A stretch of 57,464 nt of DNA from Siculibacillus sp. (GTDB lineage: Bacteria; Pseudomonadota; Alphaproteobacteria; Rhizobiales; Ancalomicrobiaceae): contig JAOTSD010000019.1 of the NCBI GenBank assembly GCA_030247555.1, positions 1-57,464 of the forward strand, in the 5' to 3' direction. Under the pieces are notes generated by a model. It did no database searches, had not been told where the DNA came from, and saw nothing but the letters and a program-made list of their open reading frames with translations. The number at the start of each line of letters is the position of its first letter. The stretch's first letter is position 1. The position numbers were made by a program, and so were the translations under genes. Positions 38,379-49,256 of this stretch are shown in pieces.

Positions 38379-39479
38379 TCACTCGACGAGCGTGGCGAGC
38401 CTCGCGCCCTCGCCCATCGATCCGAAGACCGCGTGGGCGGAGGAAATGCGGTCGGAGGCGACATAGGAAGACGTCCGCGCCGGCAGGCCTCCCTCCTCGC
38501 TCGCCGCGACCGCGCTCGGTGCGCCGAGCGGCAGGATCGACATCGGAGCACCGGAAGCCGGCGGCACAGCCTCGGCGACGGCGGTGGGGATCGCGGTCGG
38601 ACGCGAGGCGGCGAGCGCGGCGCGCATCTTCGCCGCATCGACGCCGGCGAGTTCGAAGGACGAGGCGTCGGTGACGGGCAGATAGGCGACGGCGCGTCCG
38701 CCGGCGGGTTGGGCCGCCCGCGCCTGGCCGTAGAGGCTCGCTTGCGCCGCACCGGCCGGTACCGGCACGGAGGCCGAGGCCACCATGGTCGGGGCGGCGA
38801 CCGGGACGTTGCGCCGCGGCCCGGCCTTCAGGTCGGCTTGGGCGAGGAGCGCGCGTTCGTCGTGGCCGGAATGGAAGCCGGGGCCGGTCAGGGTGGCGGC
38901 GAGGACGCGCGAATCGGAACCGGCGAGACCGGCGCGGCCGAGATACTGCAGCCGTACCTGCCCGAGGCCGAAACGTTTCATGTCGAGGAGTTCGGCGGTC
39001 TTCTCCGAGATGTCGACGATCCGGTTGCCGATGTAGGGCCCGCGGTCGTTGACCCGGACGATGATCGAGCGGCCGTTCTTGACGTTGGTGACCCGCGCAT
39101 AGGACGGCAGCGGCATGGTCTTGTGGGCGGCCGAGATGGCGGTGCGGTCGTAGACCTCGCCGTTGGCGGTCTTGGTGCCGTGGTGGTAGTCGCCGCCGTA
39201 CCAGGAGGCGACGCCGGTCTGATCGAGACCGGGCTCCTCGCGCGGCACGTAGGTGCGCCCGCCGATGGTGTAGGGCTTGCCGACCTGATAGCGGCCGCCG
39301 CCCGGCGCCACCCGTTCGTTTGGCCCGACGACGCGCTCGAGCGGTTCGGCGCCGGAGAGCATGGCGGTCTTGGTCGGGGAGCCGGCGCATCCGGCGAGGA
39401 CCATGCCGACGACGGCGACGACGGAGCCGGTCACGAAGACCCGGAAGCCGGTCTCGGCGGTCGTCCTCGCATGCCTCAT
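38379..39479 (-). CDS. rlpA: Septal ring lytic transglycosylase RlpA family lipoprotein
   Basis: A putative outer-membrane lipoprotein with a double-psi beta-barrel that cleaves denuded peptidoglycan. It has 366 residues with a lipobox LAGC (lipidated Cys31). The barrel spans about 88-165: GVASWYGGDYHHGTKTANGE (Glu108), AAHKTMPLPS (His119) and VRVNDRGPY (Asp145), the residues linked to activity in Pseudomonas RlpA. Beyond 180 the protein is Ala/Pro-rich and no SPOR domain is seen. It is 160 bp upstream of the carboxypeptidase gene, as in relatives. Confidence 0.88.
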   Translation of the reverse strand: MRHARTTAETGFRVFVTGSVVAVVGMVLAGCAGSPTKTAMLSGAEPLERVVGPNERVAPGGGRYQVGKPYTIGGRTYVPREEPGLDQTGVASWYGGDYHHGTKTANGEVYDRTAISAAHKTMPLPSYARVTNVKNGRSIIVRVNDRGPYIGNRIVDISEKTAELLDMKRFGLGQVRLQYLGRAGLAGSDSRVLAATLTGPGFHSGHDERALLAQADLKAGPRRNVPVAAPTMVASASVPVPAGAAQASLYGQARAAQPAGGRAVAYLPVTDASSFELAGVDAAKMRAALAASRPTAIPTAVAEAVPPASGAPMSILPLGAPSAVAASEEGGLPARTSSYVASDRISSAHAVFGSMGEGARLATLVE

Positions 39480-39767
39480 CGACGTGTCCTTCTCTCGTCC
39501 GGCCGATCGAACCCTCCGGTTCGAACCGCCGTCGTTGCCGACGGCGTTCGGCCTGCGTCGCTCCGGGCGACCATGACACCGACCAGGGGACCGAAGTCAC
39601 CCCACCGGCACGGCCCGGGTGGACCCGAAGATCCCCCATGATTCACACGTGTCGGTTACTCCCTGATTAAGCCCCATAATCCATTCCGAGATCGTTGAAA
39701 AGAGCGGGGAACCCCGCGAAGCCGCGACATGTCGGCGGGCGTCGATCGTGGCCGATCGAGGAGGACT

Positions 39768-40826
39768 TCAGCCTTCCCAGTCGTGGACGGTGCCGTCTGG
39801 GGCGGTGACGCGGTAGAGGCTCGTGCCGTCTTCTCGTCCCTTCCCGGTCCACTCCAGCGGATCGGGGCCGATCGCCACCTTGCCATGACCGCCGGGGACG
39901 TCGAGAACATAGGTCGGTTGGGCGATGCCGGTGAGCCCGCCGCGCAGCCCGGCGACCAGTTCGCGGCCCCTGGCGAGGGGGACGCGGAAGCGCGCCGTGC
40001 CCTCCGCCCGGTCGAGGTGGTGGAGGTAATAGGGTTTCACCCGGAGCCGCACCAAGCGACGGAGGAGCGCCTCGAGTACCTGCGCGTCGTCGTTGACCCC
40101 GGCGAGGAGCGTGGTCTGCGACAGAACCGGCACGCCACCGTCGACCAACCGGCCGATCGCGGCGGCGGCGGCGTCCGTCAGTTCGCGGGGATGATCGGTG
40201 TGGATCACCATCCAGGTGGCGAAGCGGTGGCGCAGGAGGCGGACCGTGTCCTCGCCCACCCGTCCGGGATCGACCACCGGCACGCGCGAATGGATGCGCA
40301 CCACTTCGACGTGGGGCACCGCCTCGAGTCGGTCGAGGAGGAGGCCGAGCCGTCGGTCGGAGAGCACCAGCGGATCACCGCCGGTGAGGATCACCTCGAA
40401 GATCTCGGGCCGCGCGGCGATGTGGGCGATCGCCGCGTCGAGTTCGGCCTCCGAGAGGCTCGCCTCGCCGTCGCCGACGGTGTCGCGGCGGAAGCAGAAT
40501 CGGCAGTAGACGCGGCAGAGCGCCGAGGGCTTGAGGAGCACCCGGTCGCGATAGCGGTGGACGACGCCCGGGGCCGTCGCATGCACCTCGTCGCCGATCG
40601 GGTCGGCGACCTCGTCCGGGCGGGTGAAGAGTTCGCTCTCGTCGGGCACGAACTGGCGGGAGATCGGGTCGTGCGGGTCGCTCGGGTCGATGAGATCCGC
40701 CATCGCTCCGGTGATAGACAAGGCGAACCGTTCGACGACCCGGCCGATCTCCTCGCCGCGCGCGGCGTCGAGGAGACCGCGTTCGACGAGGTCACCGACC
40801 CGGCGGATCTCGCCCTCGCGGCTCAT
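39768..40826 (-). CDS. KamA-family radical SAM aminomutase (lysine 2,3-aminomutase/EpmB-like)
   Basis: A radical SAM, PLP-dependent enzyme of the lysine 2,3-aminomutase family, 352 residues. The [4Fe-4S]-binding cysteines are Cys104, Cys108 and Cys111 in CRVYCRFCFRR. TGGDPLVLSD (about 150) is the SAM-binding segment; DVPGGHGKVAI near 318 carries the PLP lysine. Short length favours an EpmB-like enzyme that makes beta-lysine for EF-P, but epmA and efp are not in the window, so a stand-alone lysine aminomutase is possible. It overlaps the ppx stop by four bases (ATGA), hence the start at 40826. Confidence 0.88.
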   Translation of the reverse strand: MSREGEIRRVGDLVERGLLDAARGEEIGRVVERFALSITGAMADLIDPSDPHDPISRQFVPDESELFTRPDEVADPIGDEVHATAPGVVHRYRDRVLLKPSALCRVYCRFCFRRDTVGDGEASLSEAELDAAIAHIAARPEIFEVILTGGDPLVLSDRRLGLLLDRLEAVPHVEVVRIHSRVPVVDPGRVGEDTVRLLRHRFATWMVIHTDHPRELTDAAAAAIGRLVDGGVPVLSQTTLLAGVNDDAQVLEALLRRLVRLRVKPYYLHHLDRAEGTARFRVPLARGRELVAGLRGGLTGIAQPTYVLDVPGGHGKVAIGPDPLEWTGKGREDGTSLYRVTAPDGTVHDWEG

Positions 40827-42412
40827 GCGCAACGGATCTCGGCGTCGAGGCCGACCAGTCTGGTGAGCTGGCGGAAGCGACGCAGCAGCACTTCGCCGTC
40901 GAGATCGACGAGGCGGGGTGGCAGATCGAGCACCAGGCGGCCCTCCCCTCGGGTGACGCGGGCGTCGAGAATGATGCCGGGCATCGCCGCCGACAGGATG
41001 AAGGCGACGCGGAATGCGGCGCCGAGCGCCCGCGCCCGCTCCAACAGCCGCGGCGTTGCGAGGCGGGCGACCCGCGGGCTCAGCGCGTCGTCGACGAGGC
41101 CCATGTGGCGATAGTAGCTGGCGAGGGCGAGGAAAGCACGGCCGGGGTGATCGACGCCGATGAAGCCGGCGTTGGAGATGATGTTTAGGCTCTGTTCGCC
41201 GCGATAGTCGGGATGGGCGCGCCAGCCGATGTCGGTGAGATGGCAGGCGGCGACCCGCAGCCGTGCCTCCTCGCGCGTCTCGCCGATGCCCATGGCGCGG
41301 AACACCATGTCGGTCCAAGCCGCCATCTCCTCGGTGTGGCGAGGCGAGCGCGAGCGCAGGAAAGCCAGTTCCTCCGCCGCCGCGATCAGCGGATCGCGCG
41401 CCCGCTCCGCCGGAGAGAGCAGATCGTGGAGATGACCTTCCCGCAGCCCGAGAGCCGAGAGCACGACCTCCTTGGGCTTGCCCGCCCGGATCACCTGGGC
41501 GAGCACCACCGCGCCATAGGGCAGCAGATCGCGCCGTTGTTTCGAGATGGTTTCGATCTTCGGCAGCGTGTCGACCGCGCCACGGCCGACTTGACGGCAG
41601 AAATCGAGGGCCACGTCGGCGGGAAGGGCGTAGTTGTGCATGACGTGGAGGGGATAATCCACCTGATGCATGTGCAGCTTGGCGAGCGAGCGCCAGGTGC
41701 CGCCGACGGCGTAGAACGTGCGTCCGGCTAGCCCGGCGAGTACCGGTGAGGTGTCGAGCACCTGTTGGGCGATGCGTTCGGCCTTGCGGATCGACCCCTC
41801 CGCCGCTTCGGACAGGCGGATGCCGCCGAGAGGGTAGGTCAGACCGCCACCGATCTTCTCGCCGCGGATGTCGACGAGTTCGAGCGAACCGCCGCCCAGA
41901 TCTCCGGCGATGCCGTCGGCGTCATGGATGCCGGCGACGATGCCCTGTGCGGCGAGCCGCGCCTCGTCGGCGCCGGACAGTACCGAGATCGGCACGCCGC
42001 AGATACGCTCGAGTTCGGCGACGAAGGCGGGGCCGTTGGTCGCCTCGCGCGCCGCCGCAGTCGCCAGCACGTGCAGGGTGGCCGCGCCGCACTGGTCGGC
42101 GATGTGGCGGAAGCGCTTGACCGCGGCGAGCGCGCTCCTGAGCGGGCCTTCGCCGAGGACGTTGGTCCGCGACAGACCCTTGCCCAGCCCGGCCAGGACC
42201 TTCTCGTTGAAGATCACCGTCGGTGCTCGCGTGAGTCGCTCGTAGACGACGAGGCGGACCGAGTTCGAGCCGATGTCGATGACGGCGATCGGCGCCGCGC
42301 CGCCGATGCGGCCGGGCGCCTTGGGATCGCAGATCAGGCCGCGCCAACCGGGTTCACTTGCGCCGGTCACGGGCGATGCTGCGCGGCTGATCGGTCTTCG
42401 AGGATTTGCCAC
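40823..42412 (-). CDS. ppx: Exopolyphosphatase/guanosine pentaphosphate phosphohydrolase
   Basis: Ppx degrades inorganic polyphosphate from the end and may hydrolyse pppGpp. It has 529 residues. ASKHA-fold motifs: [15 protein letters not shown] near 43, [12 protein letters not shown], and the second phosphate loop [15 protein letters not shown]-terminal HD-like region starts near 330. It begins within the 3' end of ppk (59-nt overlap as drawn; GTG 42370 would shorten this to 17), the common ppk-ppx coupling. The stop overlaps the KamA-like gene. Confidence 0.94.
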   Translation of the reverse strand: MANPRRPISRAASPVTGASEPGWRGLICDPKAPGRIGGAAPIAVIDIGSNSVRLVVYERLTRAPTVIFNEKVLAGLGKGLSRTNVLGEGPLRSALAAVKRFRHIADQCGAATLHVLATAAAREATNGPAFVAELERICGVPISVLSGADEARLAAQGIVAGIHDADGIAGDLGGGSLELVDIRGEKIGGGLTYPLGGIRLSEAAEGSIRKAERIAQQVLDTSPVLAGLAGRTFYAVGGTWRSLAKLHMHQVDYPLHVMHNYALPADVALDFCRQVGRGAVDTLPKIETISKQRRDLLPYGAVVLAQVIRAGKPKEVVLSALGLREGHLHDLLSPAERARDPLIAAAEELAFLRSRSPRHTEEMAAWTDMVFRAMGIGETREEARLRVAACHLTDIGWRAHPDYRGEQSLNIISNAGFIGVDHPGRAFLALASYYRHMGLVDDALSPRVARLATPRLLERARALGAAFRVAFILSAAMPGIILDARVTRGEGRLVLDLPPRLVDLDGEVLLRRFRQLTRLVGLDAEIRCA

Positions 42413-44531
42413 GGCCCGACAACGATGGGTTTGTCATGAAGAACTTGTGGGCGTTGAAGGGCTCCTCGCCCTCCGCCGGTCTGATGCGTTCGTGACCGCC
42501 GTCGGGAAGGAGTCGCCAGCTCTGGCGGTTGTCCTTCAGGTTGGCGACCATGATCTGGTCGAGGATCTGTTCGTGGACCGTCGGGTTGGTGATCGGAGCG
42601 AGCACCTCGACGCGACGGTCCAGATTCCGCGGCATCATGTCGGCGGACCCGATGTAGACGATCGCCTGCGCCGAGGGAAGGCCGTGGCCGTTGCCGAAGC
42701 AGAAGATGCGGCTGTGCTCGAGGAAGCGGCCGACGATCGACTTCGCCCGGATGTTGTCGGAGAGCCCCGGCACACCCGGCCTCAGGCAGCAGATGCCGCG
42801 GGCGATGATGTCGACCTTCACCCCGGCGCGACCGGCCTCGTAGAGCTTGTCGATGATCAGGGGGTCGACCAGCGAGTTGATCTTGATCCAGATCTGCGCC
42901 GGGCGGCCGGCCTTGGCGTGCTCGATCTCGGCTTCGATGTGGCCGACGATGCGCGGCCGCATGGTCAGCGGACTGATCGCCAGCCGCTCGAGTTCTTCCG
43001 GCTGGGCATAGCCGGTGATGAAGTTGAAGATGCGGGCGACGTCGCGGCCGATCGCCGGATCGGCGGTGAAATAGCTGAGATCGGTGTAGATGCGTGCCGT
43101 GATCGGGTGGTAGTTGCCGGTACCGATGTGACAATAAGTCGCCAGCGTACCCTGCTCGCGGCGCACCACCATCGACAGCTTGCCGTGGGTCTTCAGCTCC
43201 ATGAAGCCGAAGACCACCTGCACGCCGGCACGCTCGAGGTCGCGGGCCCAGCGGATGTTGGCCTCCTCGTCGAAGCGCGCCTTGAGTTCGACGACCGCGG
43301 TCACCGACTTGCCGGCCTCGGCCGCCTCCGACAGGGCCTTGACGATCGGGCTGTCGTTGGAGGTGCGATAGAGCGTCTGCTTGATCGCCACGACGTCGGG
43401 GTCGCGCGCCGCCTGCGTCAGGAACTGGACGACGACGTCGAAGCTCTCGTAGGGGTGGTGGACGACGAGGTCCTTGGCCTTGATCGCGGCGAAGCAGTCG
43501 CCGCCGAACTCGCGGATGCGCTCGGGGAAGCGCGGGGCGTAGGGGGTGAACTTCAACTCGGGCCGGTCGATTCCGACGAGTTGGGACAGTTCGTTGAGGG
43601 CGAGCAGCCCGTCGACGAGGAACACCCCGTCGGCGTCGCAGGACAGCGACTCGGCGACGAAGTCGCGCAGTCGCTCCGGGGTCGAGCTCTCGATCTCGAG
43701 GCGGATGACGCTGCCGCGCCGGCGCCGCTTCAACATCGACTCGAACACCCGGACGAGGTCCTCGGCCTCTTCCTCGATCTCGATGTCGCTGTCGCGGATG
43801 ACGCGGAAGACGCCCTTCGACTTCACCTTGTAACCGGGGAAGAGCCCCTCGATGTGCAGGCAGATCGCGGATTCGAGCGAAATGAAGCGGCGTGCGTGCG
43901 CATGCCCTTCCGGCGGCAGTTCGAGGAAACGCGTCAGCGTCGAGGGCATGCGGATCAGCGCCGTCATCCCCTCCCCGCCCCGACCGCCGGCGCGTACGAG
44001 ATCGAGCACCAGCGAGAAGCCGAGGTTGGGAATGAAGGGGAAGGGGTGGGCCGGGTCACAAGCCAACGGGGTGAGCACGGGGAACAGGTGGGTGAGGAAG
44101 TGGTTCTCGAGCCATTTGCGTTCGCCGACGCTCAAGCCATCGCCGTCGACGAGTACGATGCCGGCCTTCTGCAACTCGATGTGCAATTCGCGCCACAGCC
44201 GCTGCTGTTCGTCGGTGAGTTCGGCCACCGCCACACCGATCTCGACGAGTTGTTCGGCCGGCGTCAGCCCGTCGTCGGAGCGCGCCAGGATGCCCTCGCG
44301 CTGCTGCTCGACGAGGCCGGAGACGCGAACCATGAAGAACTCGTCGAGATTGTTCGCCGAGATCGACAGGAAGCGCAGTCGCTCGAGCAACGGGTGCTCG
44401 GGGTTGGCGCTCTCTTCGAGCACTCGCCGATTGAAGGCGAGCCACGACAGTTCGCGGTTGAGGAATCGCCGCGGATCGCCGATCGGATCGGTCGCTTCCG
44501 GTGCGGATGTCTTGTCGCTCCCCGAGGTCAC
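42354..44531 (-). CDS. ppk1: Polyphosphate kinase 1
   Basis: Ppk1 polymerises the gamma-phosphate of ATP into inorganic polyphosphate. It has 725 residues. The N-terminal domain starts [18 protein letters not shown]; the autophosphorylated His is in [23 protein letters not shown]-terminal motifs include [33 protein letters not shown] and [17 protein letters not shown]. It lies 66 nt after hdaA and overlaps ppx, matching the conserved hdaA-ppk-ppx order. Confidence 0.97.
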   Translation of the reverse strand: MTSGSDKTSAPEATDPIGDPRRFLNRELSWLAFNRRVLEESANPEHPLLERLRFLSISANNLDEFFMVRVSGLVEQQREGILARSDDGLTPAEQLVEIGVAVAELTDEQQRLWRELHIELQKAGIVLVDGDGLSVGERKWLENHFLTHLFPVLTPLACDPAHPFPFIPNLGFSLVLDLVRAGGRGGEGMTALIRMPSTLTRFLELPPEGHAHARRFISLESAICLHIEGLFPGYKVKSKGVFRVIRDSDIEIEEEAEDLVRVFESMLKRRRRGSVIRLEIESSTPERLRDFVAESLSCDADGVFLVDGLLALNELSQLVGIDRPELKFTPYAPRFPERIREFGGDCFAAIKAKDLVVHHPYESFDVVVQFLTQAARDPDVVAIKQTLYRTSNDSPIVKALSEAAEAGKSVTAVVELKARFDEEANIRWARDLERAGVQVVFGFMELKTHGKLSMVVRREQGTLATYCHIGTGNYHPITARIYTDLSYFTADPAIGRDVARIFNFITGYAQPEELERLAISPLTMRPRIVGHIEAEIEHAKAGRPAQIWIKINSLVDPLIIDKLYEAGRAGVKVDIIARGICCLRPGVPGLSDNIRAKSIVGRFLEHSRIFCFGNGHGLPSAQAIVYIGSADMMPRNLDRRVEVLAPITNPTVHEQILDQIMVANLKDNRQSWRLLPDGGHERIRPAEGEEPFNAHKFFMTNPSLSGRGKSSKTDQPRSIARDRRK

Positions 44532-44597
44532 GTTTCGAACTCTCCTGTGGCGCGGCCGATTCTCCCGCGGCGTTTCGTTCGTCGTTCTATCTCCGCT

Positions 44598-45323
44598 TCA
44601 TGACGGATTGTTTTCCGCCGAAGCGCCGCCGTCCAGTCCGGGGAGTTCCGGTTCGGCGCCGAACCCGCGCGCCAGAACGGATCCGGCGAGTGCGCGGGTG
44701 ATCGGGCTCTTGGCCGCGAGCGCCTCGCGATCGAGTTCCGCCACCAGATGGCCGGCGTAGGTGAAGCTGCGCTCCATGCGTCGGGCCAGATAGCCGACGA
44801 CCGCCGGGTCGACCGTGGTCTGGCGATCGGCGAAGAGCTTGGCGACGACCGCTTCGAGCAACCGGTCGTCGGGTTGGCCGAGTTCGACCGGGGTCGCCGC
44901 CCGCAGGCGGGAGGCGAGATCGGCGAGTTCGATCCTCCATTCGGCCGGCGGACGCCGCGCCGTGACCAGGCAGCGCCCGCCGCGTTGGCGCACCGCGTTG
45001 AGGAGATGGAAGAGCGCCCGTTCGTCGACGCCCTCGCCGGCGTCCTCGACGACGATCGCATCGGCCGCCAGAGCGAGCGGGTCGTGGCGGGAGAGATCGC
45101 TCGCCGCCACCGTCCGGGCGCCGGCCGCCTCGGCGAAGACGGCGGCGAGATGGGTCTTTCCCGCGCCCTCCGGTCCGATGAGCAGCAACACGTCGGCGGG
45201 CCAGCGATCCGCCGTCACCAGATCGAAGGCGGCGCGATTGGCGGCCGTGACGACGTAATCGTCGCGGCCGTGGGCGGCGTCTATGGGCAGCGAGAGCGGC
45301 AGTTGCCGCGGCGCTTCAGCCAT
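44598..45323 (-). CDS. hdaA: DnaA regulatory inactivator HdaA (Hda-like)
   Basis: A DnaA-like AAA+ protein without the DnaA DNA-binding domain; with the sliding clamp it promotes ATP hydrolysis by DnaA to prevent re-initiation. It has 241 residues. The N-terminal clamp-binding motif is QLPLSL (7-12). Walker A is GPEGAGKTHLAAVF; a Walker B-like stretch is AIVVEDAGEGVDE. The AAA+ lid follows to the end. It starts within the end of the PerM-like gene (8-nt overlap), and ppk follows. Functional assignment is by analogy to Caulobacter HdaA. Confidence 0.9.
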   Translation of the reverse strand: MAEAPRQLPLSLPIDAAHGRDDYVVTAANRAAFDLVTADRWPADVLLLIGPEGAGKTHLAAVFAEAAGARTVAASDLSRHDPLALAADAIVVEDAGEGVDERALFHLLNAVRQRGGRCLVTARRPPAEWRIELADLASRLRAATPVELGQPDDRLLEAVVAKLFADRQTTVDPAVVGYLARRMERSFTYAGHLVAELDREALAAKSPITRALAGSVLARGFGAEPELPGLDGGASAENNPS

Positions 45324-46410
45324 CGATGATCTCCGGGGCGGGCGGGCCGCGCCCCTCCCCCGTGTAGAGCGGGCTGGCCATGTACTGCTCGATGGCGAAG
45401 CGCGCCAGCACGCCGATGGCCGCCGAAGCCGGCACCGCCACCAGCATGCCGACGAAACCGAAGAGCGAGCCGAAGGCGAAGAGCGAGAAGAGCAGCCACA
45501 CCGGATGCAGCCCGACGGAGCGGCCGACCCAGTTGGGGGTCAGGATCCAGCCTTCGAGCGCCTGTCCGCCGGCGAAGACGGCCGCGACCAGCGCCAGCCC
45601 GTGCCAGTCCGGCCAGTACTGGACCAGCGCCACGATCAGCCCGACGACGAGGCCGGAGCCGAAGCCGACGTAGGGGACGATGCCGAGCAGGCCCGACATC
45701 AGGCCGATGAGCAGGCCGAACTCGAGCCCGACGAGGGCGAGACCGAGGCCGTAGTAGATCCCCATCACCACGCAGACCAACACCTGCCCGCGCACGAAGC
45801 CCGAGACGGCGTCGTCCATGCGGCCGGCGAGGAGGCGCACCGTCTCGCGGTGGCGCGGCGGCACCCAATCGTCGATGAGGCCGATCATCCGGTCCCAGTC
45901 GACCAGCATGTAGGCGGCGACGACGGGGGAGATCACCAGGATCGACAGGACCGAGACGATCGCCTGCCCGCCGTTCCACAGCGATTGCAAGACGCGCGTG
46001 ATCCACCCGGCGCCCTGGCTCAGCGCGGTCTGGACGCCACCTTCGAACGCCTTGGCGTCACCACCGAGGAACTTGCGCAGCTCGCCGTCGAAATAGGGTC
46101 CGGCCATCTCCTGGAGACGGGTGATGAGGCTCGGCAGCCGGTCGAGGAGGCCGGCGAGCTGATGGCCGAGCAGCGGCACGACGAGGATCAAGGCGACGAT
46201 CAGGGCGACGAAGATGCCGAGCACGATGGCGAGCGCCGCCAGCCCGCGCGACAGGCCGAGACGCTCCAGCCGGTCGGCGACCGGGTCGAGCAGATAGGCG
46301 AGCGCGATACCGGCGACGAAGGGCAGCAGCACGCCCTTGAACAGCCACAGGAACAGGACGAACCCGGCGAGCGTGCCGAGCCAGAAACGCAATTGCCGCT
46401 CGAGCGTCAC
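45316..46410 (-). CDS. AI-2E family transporter (PerM-like)
   Basis: An inner-membrane protein of the AI-2E/UPF0118 exporter family, 364 residues with about eight predicted helices, including the conserved [29 protein letters not shown] near 30 and [22 protein letters not shown] in the C-terminal half. Members export AI-2 or Na+ in some species; the substrate here is unknown. GTG 46410 ([10 protein letters not shown]) is preferred because GGGGAGAGG precedes it; another GTG lies 15 codons upstream. Overlaps hdaA by 8 nt. Confidence 0.9.
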   Translation of the reverse strand: MTLERQLRFWLGTLAGFVLFLWLFKGVLLPFVAGIALAYLLDPVADRLERLGLSRGLAALAIVLGIFVALIVALILVVPLLGHQLAGLLDRLPSLITRLQEMAGPYFDGELRKFLGGDAKAFEGGVQTALSQGAGWITRVLQSLWNGGQAIVSVLSILVISPVVAAYMLVDWDRMIGLIDDWVPPRHRETVRLLAGRMDDAVSGFVRGQVLVCVVMGIYYGLGLALVGLEFGLLIGLMSGLLGIVPYVGFGSGLVVGLIVALVQYWPDWHGLALVAAVFAGGQALEGWILTPNWVGRSVGLHPVWLLFSLFAFGSLFGFVGMLVAVPASAAIGVLARFAIEQYMASPLYTGEGRGPPAPEIIDG

Positions 46411-46444
46411 GTCGGCCTCTCCCCGGAACGCGATGACCGCACCT

Positions 46445-47014
46445 TCAATCCGCACGCCCCGGGTCGCCCGGCTCGGAGGACATTACGCGGAGCCATTCGA
46501 CCACATAGGCGGTCCCCGAAACCACGGTCAATGCGACCACCAGAACGATGCCCGTCGTCCACAGGGGACCGGGAACGAAATCGAACGCCTTGGTTCCCAG
46601 CACCAGTGCGGCGAAGCCGATCTGGGCCATGGTGTTGGCCTTGGACACCATCTTCGGTTGGATCGGCAGGCGGCGGTCGAGCACCCAGGACAGGATGACG
46701 CCGCCGACGATCAGCACGTCGCGCGACAGCACGAGGATCGCCAGCCACACCGGCAGCGCCCCGATCACCGCCATGGTGACGAAGATCGAGACGAGCAGCA
46801 GCTTGTCGGCGAGCGGGTCGAGATAGGCGCCGAGCTCCGACTTCTGGTCGAAGGCGCGAGCGATGAAGCCGTCGATGCCGTCGGAGATGCCGGCGACGAG
46901 GAAGACCCAGAAGGCGAGCGCGAAGTGGCCGGACAGGATGGCGTCGATGGCGATCGGCACCAGCACCAGCCGGAAGATCGAGATCAGGTTGGGAACGGTG
47001 ATGCTGCGGCCCAA
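46445..47014 (-). CDS. CDP-alcohol phosphatidyltransferase (PgsA-like)
   Basis: An integral membrane enzyme transferring phosphatidyl groups from CDP-diacylglycerol to an alcohol. It has 189 residues with about five helices. The family signature D-G-x2-A-R-x8-G-x3-D-x3-D is seen in [27 protein letters not shown] (about 45-71). PgsA (phosphatidylglycerophosphate synthase) is the best fit by length and by the N-terminus [15 protein letters not shown]. It sits 34 nt before the PerM-like gene and divergent from purM. Confidence 0.87.
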   Translation of the reverse strand: MGRSITVPNLISIFRLVLVPIAIDAILSGHFALAFWVFLVAGISDGIDGFIARAFDQKSELGAYLDPLADKLLLVSIFVTMAVIGALPVWLAILVLSRDVLIVGGVILSWVLDRRLPIQPKMVSKANTMAQIGFAALVLGTKAFDFVPGPLWTTGIVLVVALTVVSGTAYVVEWLRVMSSEPGDPGRAD

Positions 47015-47182
47015 GAACCGGGTTCTCCTCGTTCGGCGTCGACATCTGTCAATGTGGCCCGAACCGGACCGTCCTCCAAGGGGGCGGACGGCGAGATTTC
47101 TCCACTCGACTCCTTACGGACTTGCCAAAGCGCCGCCGATCGTCCATCCCCACGGTCGAGCATTCCCGAGCGGAGAAGCGAC

Positions 47183-48292
47183 ATGTCCGAGGGCAAGAAC
47201 AGCTGGACCTACGCCGCGTCCGGCGTCGACATCGAGGCCGGCAACGCGCTCGTCCGCCGCATCGCCCCGATCGCCAAGGCGACGGCGCGGATCGGCGCCG
47301 ACACCGCCATCGGCGGCTTCGGCGGGCTCTTCGACCTCAAGGCCTGCGGCTATAGTGATCCGGTGCTCGTCGCCGCCAACGACGGCGTCGGCACCAAGCT
47401 CAAGATCTCGATCGAGACCGGTATCCACGACACGATCGGCATCGACCTCGTCGCCATGAGCGTCAACGATCTCGTGGTGCAGGGCGCCGAGCCGCTGTTC
47501 TTCCTCGACTATTTCGCCACCGGCAAGCTCGACATCGACGTCGCCGAGCGCGTGATCGAGTCGATCGCGAAGGGCTGTAGAATGGCGGGCTGCGCCCTCA
47601 TCGGTGGCGAGACCGCCGAGATGCCGGACATGTACCGGGCCGACGACTACGATCTCGCCGGCTTCGCGGTCGGCGCCGTCGAGCGCGACGAGATCCTGCC
47701 GAAGAAGACCACCGGTCCCGGCGACGTTCTGCTCGGCCTCGGCTCCTCCGGCGTGCATTCCAACGGGTATTCGCTGGTGCGCCGGTTGGTGAAGGCCGCC
47801 GGGCTCGACTGGAACGACGAGGCGCCCTTCCAACCCGGCACCTCGGTCGCTCGCGCGCTGCTCGAGCCGACCCGCATCTACGTCAAGCCGATCCTCGAGG
47901 TGATCCGCTCGGTCGGCGGCATCAAGGCGATGGCCCACATCACCGGCGGCGGCTTCATCGAGAACATGCCGCGGGTGTTGCCCGATCTCTGCGTCGCCGA
48001 GATCGACCTCCACGCCTGCGCCGTGCCGCCGGTGTTCAAGTGGCTGGCGACCGTCGGCGACATCTCCGAGAGCGAGATGCTGCGCACCTTCAACTGCGGC
48101 ATCGGCATGGTGCTGGTGGTGGAGGCCGACAAGGCACACGACATCTCCGAGTCCTTCCGCGCCGAGGGCGAGAGCTGCGTCACTCTCGGCTGGCTGCAGG
48201 ACGGCTCCGGCCGCGACGCCGCCGAACACGGCAAACGCGCCTGGGTCGACACCCGCGGCAAGCTCGACCTCACCTGGCCGCCGCATCGATGA
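47183..48292 (+). CDS. purM: Phosphoribosylformylglycinamidine cyclo-ligase (AIR synthase)
   Basis: PurM closes the imidazole ring to 5-aminoimidazole ribotide in purine synthesis. It has 369 residues. Typical motifs are [13 protein letters not shown]-like [37 protein letters not shown] and [17 protein letters not shown] Shine-Dalgarno (CGGAGAAG) precedes the ATG. The stop overlaps the purN start (ATGA at 48289-48292). Divergent from the pgsA-like gene (168 bp). Confidence 0.97.
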   Translation: MSEGKNSWTYAASGVDIEAGNALVRRIAPIAKATARIGADTAIGGFGGLFDLKACGYSDPVLVAANDGVGTKLKISIETGIHDTIGIDLVAMSVNDLVVQGAEPLFFLDYFATGKLDIDVAERVIESIAKGCRMAGCALIGGETAEMPDMYRADDYDLAGFAVGAVERDEILPKKTTGPGDVLLGLGSSGVHSNGYSLVRRLVKAAGLDWNDEAPFQPGTSVARALLEPTRIYVKPILEVIRSVGGIKAMAHITGGGFIENMPRVLPDLCVAEIDLHACAVPPVFKWLATVGDISESEMLRTFNCGIGMVLVVEADKAHDISESFRAEGESCVTLGWLQDGSGRDAAEHGKRAWVDTRGKLDLTWPPHR

Positions 48293-48975
48293 CGCCGGGC
48301 CCGGCTCCCGTCGCCCGCCGCCGTGTCGCCGTCCTGATCTCCGGCGGCGGCTCCAACATGGCGGCGCTGATCGAGGCGACGCGTGACCCGGCCCATCCGG
48401 CCGAGATCGTCTGCGTCCTGTCGAACCGGGCCGACGCGGGCGGGCTCGCCAAGGCGCGGGCCGCCGGCGTGCCACACGTCGCCGTCGTCGACCACCGGGC
48501 CCACGCCACCCGCGAGGCGTTCGAGCGGGCGATGCAGGCCGAACTCGAGGCGGCCGATGTCGAAATCGTGGCACTGGCCGGGTTCATGCGACTGTTGACG
48601 CCGTGGTTCATCGAGCGTTGGCACGATCGGTTGATCAACATCCACCCGGCGCTGCTGCCCTCCTACAAGGGGCTGCACACTCACGCTCGGGCGCTCGCCG
48701 ACGGAGTCAAGATCGCCGGCTGCACCGTGCATTTTGTCCGCCCCGAGATGGACGTCGGCCCGATCATCGTCCAAGCGGCGGTACCGGTGCTCGACGGAGA
48801 CACGGCGGAGACCCTCGCCGCCCGCGTCCTCGCCCGCGAACATCGGATCTATCCGTTGGCGCTGGCTCGGGTTGCGAGCGGCGCGGTGCGCGTCGTGCGC
48901 GACGACGACGGCAACGAGGTGGTGCGCACCGAAGGCGCGTCGTCGAGCGGTGGCGAACTGATCTGGCCCGCCTGA
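48289..48975 (+). CDS. purN: Phosphoribosylglycinamide formyltransferase 1
   Basis: PurN transfers a formyl group from 10-formyltetrahydrofolate to GAR in purine synthesis. It has 228 residues. The nucleotide loop [14 protein letters not shown] starts near 17; the folate-site [17 protein letters not shown] contains the catalytic His; [24 protein letters not shown] follows. Overlap with purM by four bases suggests coupling, as in many Alphaproteobacteria. The C-terminal tail is slightly extended. Confidence 0.96.
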   Translation: MTPGPAPVARRRVAVLISGGGSNMAALIEATRDPAHPAEIVCVLSNRADAGGLAKARAAGVPHVAVVDHRAHATREAFERAMQAELEAADVEIVALAGFMRLLTPWFIERWHDRLINIHPALLPSYKGLHTHARALADGVKIAGCTVHFVRPEMDVGPIIVQAAVPVLDGDTAETLAARVLAREHRIYPLALARVASGAVRVVRDDDGNEVVRTEGASSSGGELIWPA

Positions 48976-49079
48976 TCCCGTCGCACGTCGGCCGGTTCGC
49001 GCCCGCTGCTGCGCGCGACGTCGGCGATCGCCGGCCCGGAGCGTCGCGGGCACCCTCGAACCGGTCGTGGTCGTCCACC

Positions 49080-49162
49080 GGCCGTACACAGGCCGTATAC
49101 AATGGGCCCGCGCCGCAGCGGGCGGGATCATCAGTCGACTGAACTTAAATTGAGCCGGCTCA
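49080..49162. repeat. Cluster of direct repeat, hairpin and two palindromes after purN
   Basis: In order: a tandem direct repeat GGCCGTACACA/GGCCGTATACA (49080-49101), a hairpin GCCCGC-GCCGCA-GCGGGC (49106-49123), a perfect 12-bp palindrome TCAGTCGACTGA (49131-49142), and a second, TGAGCCGGCTCA (49151-49162), flanked by AAAT and TTTT. The two palindromes are centred 20 bp apart. The interval lies between convergent genes, where an operator is not expected. Confidence 0.45.
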
Positions 49163-49256
49163 TTTTCTCGCGATTCCGTCGGGAGATCGCTCGTTTCCCC
49201 GTGGGAGCCGCCGACCTCGCGGGGACGGGCGCGGTGGCTTCCGGCGTGTCGCGACC

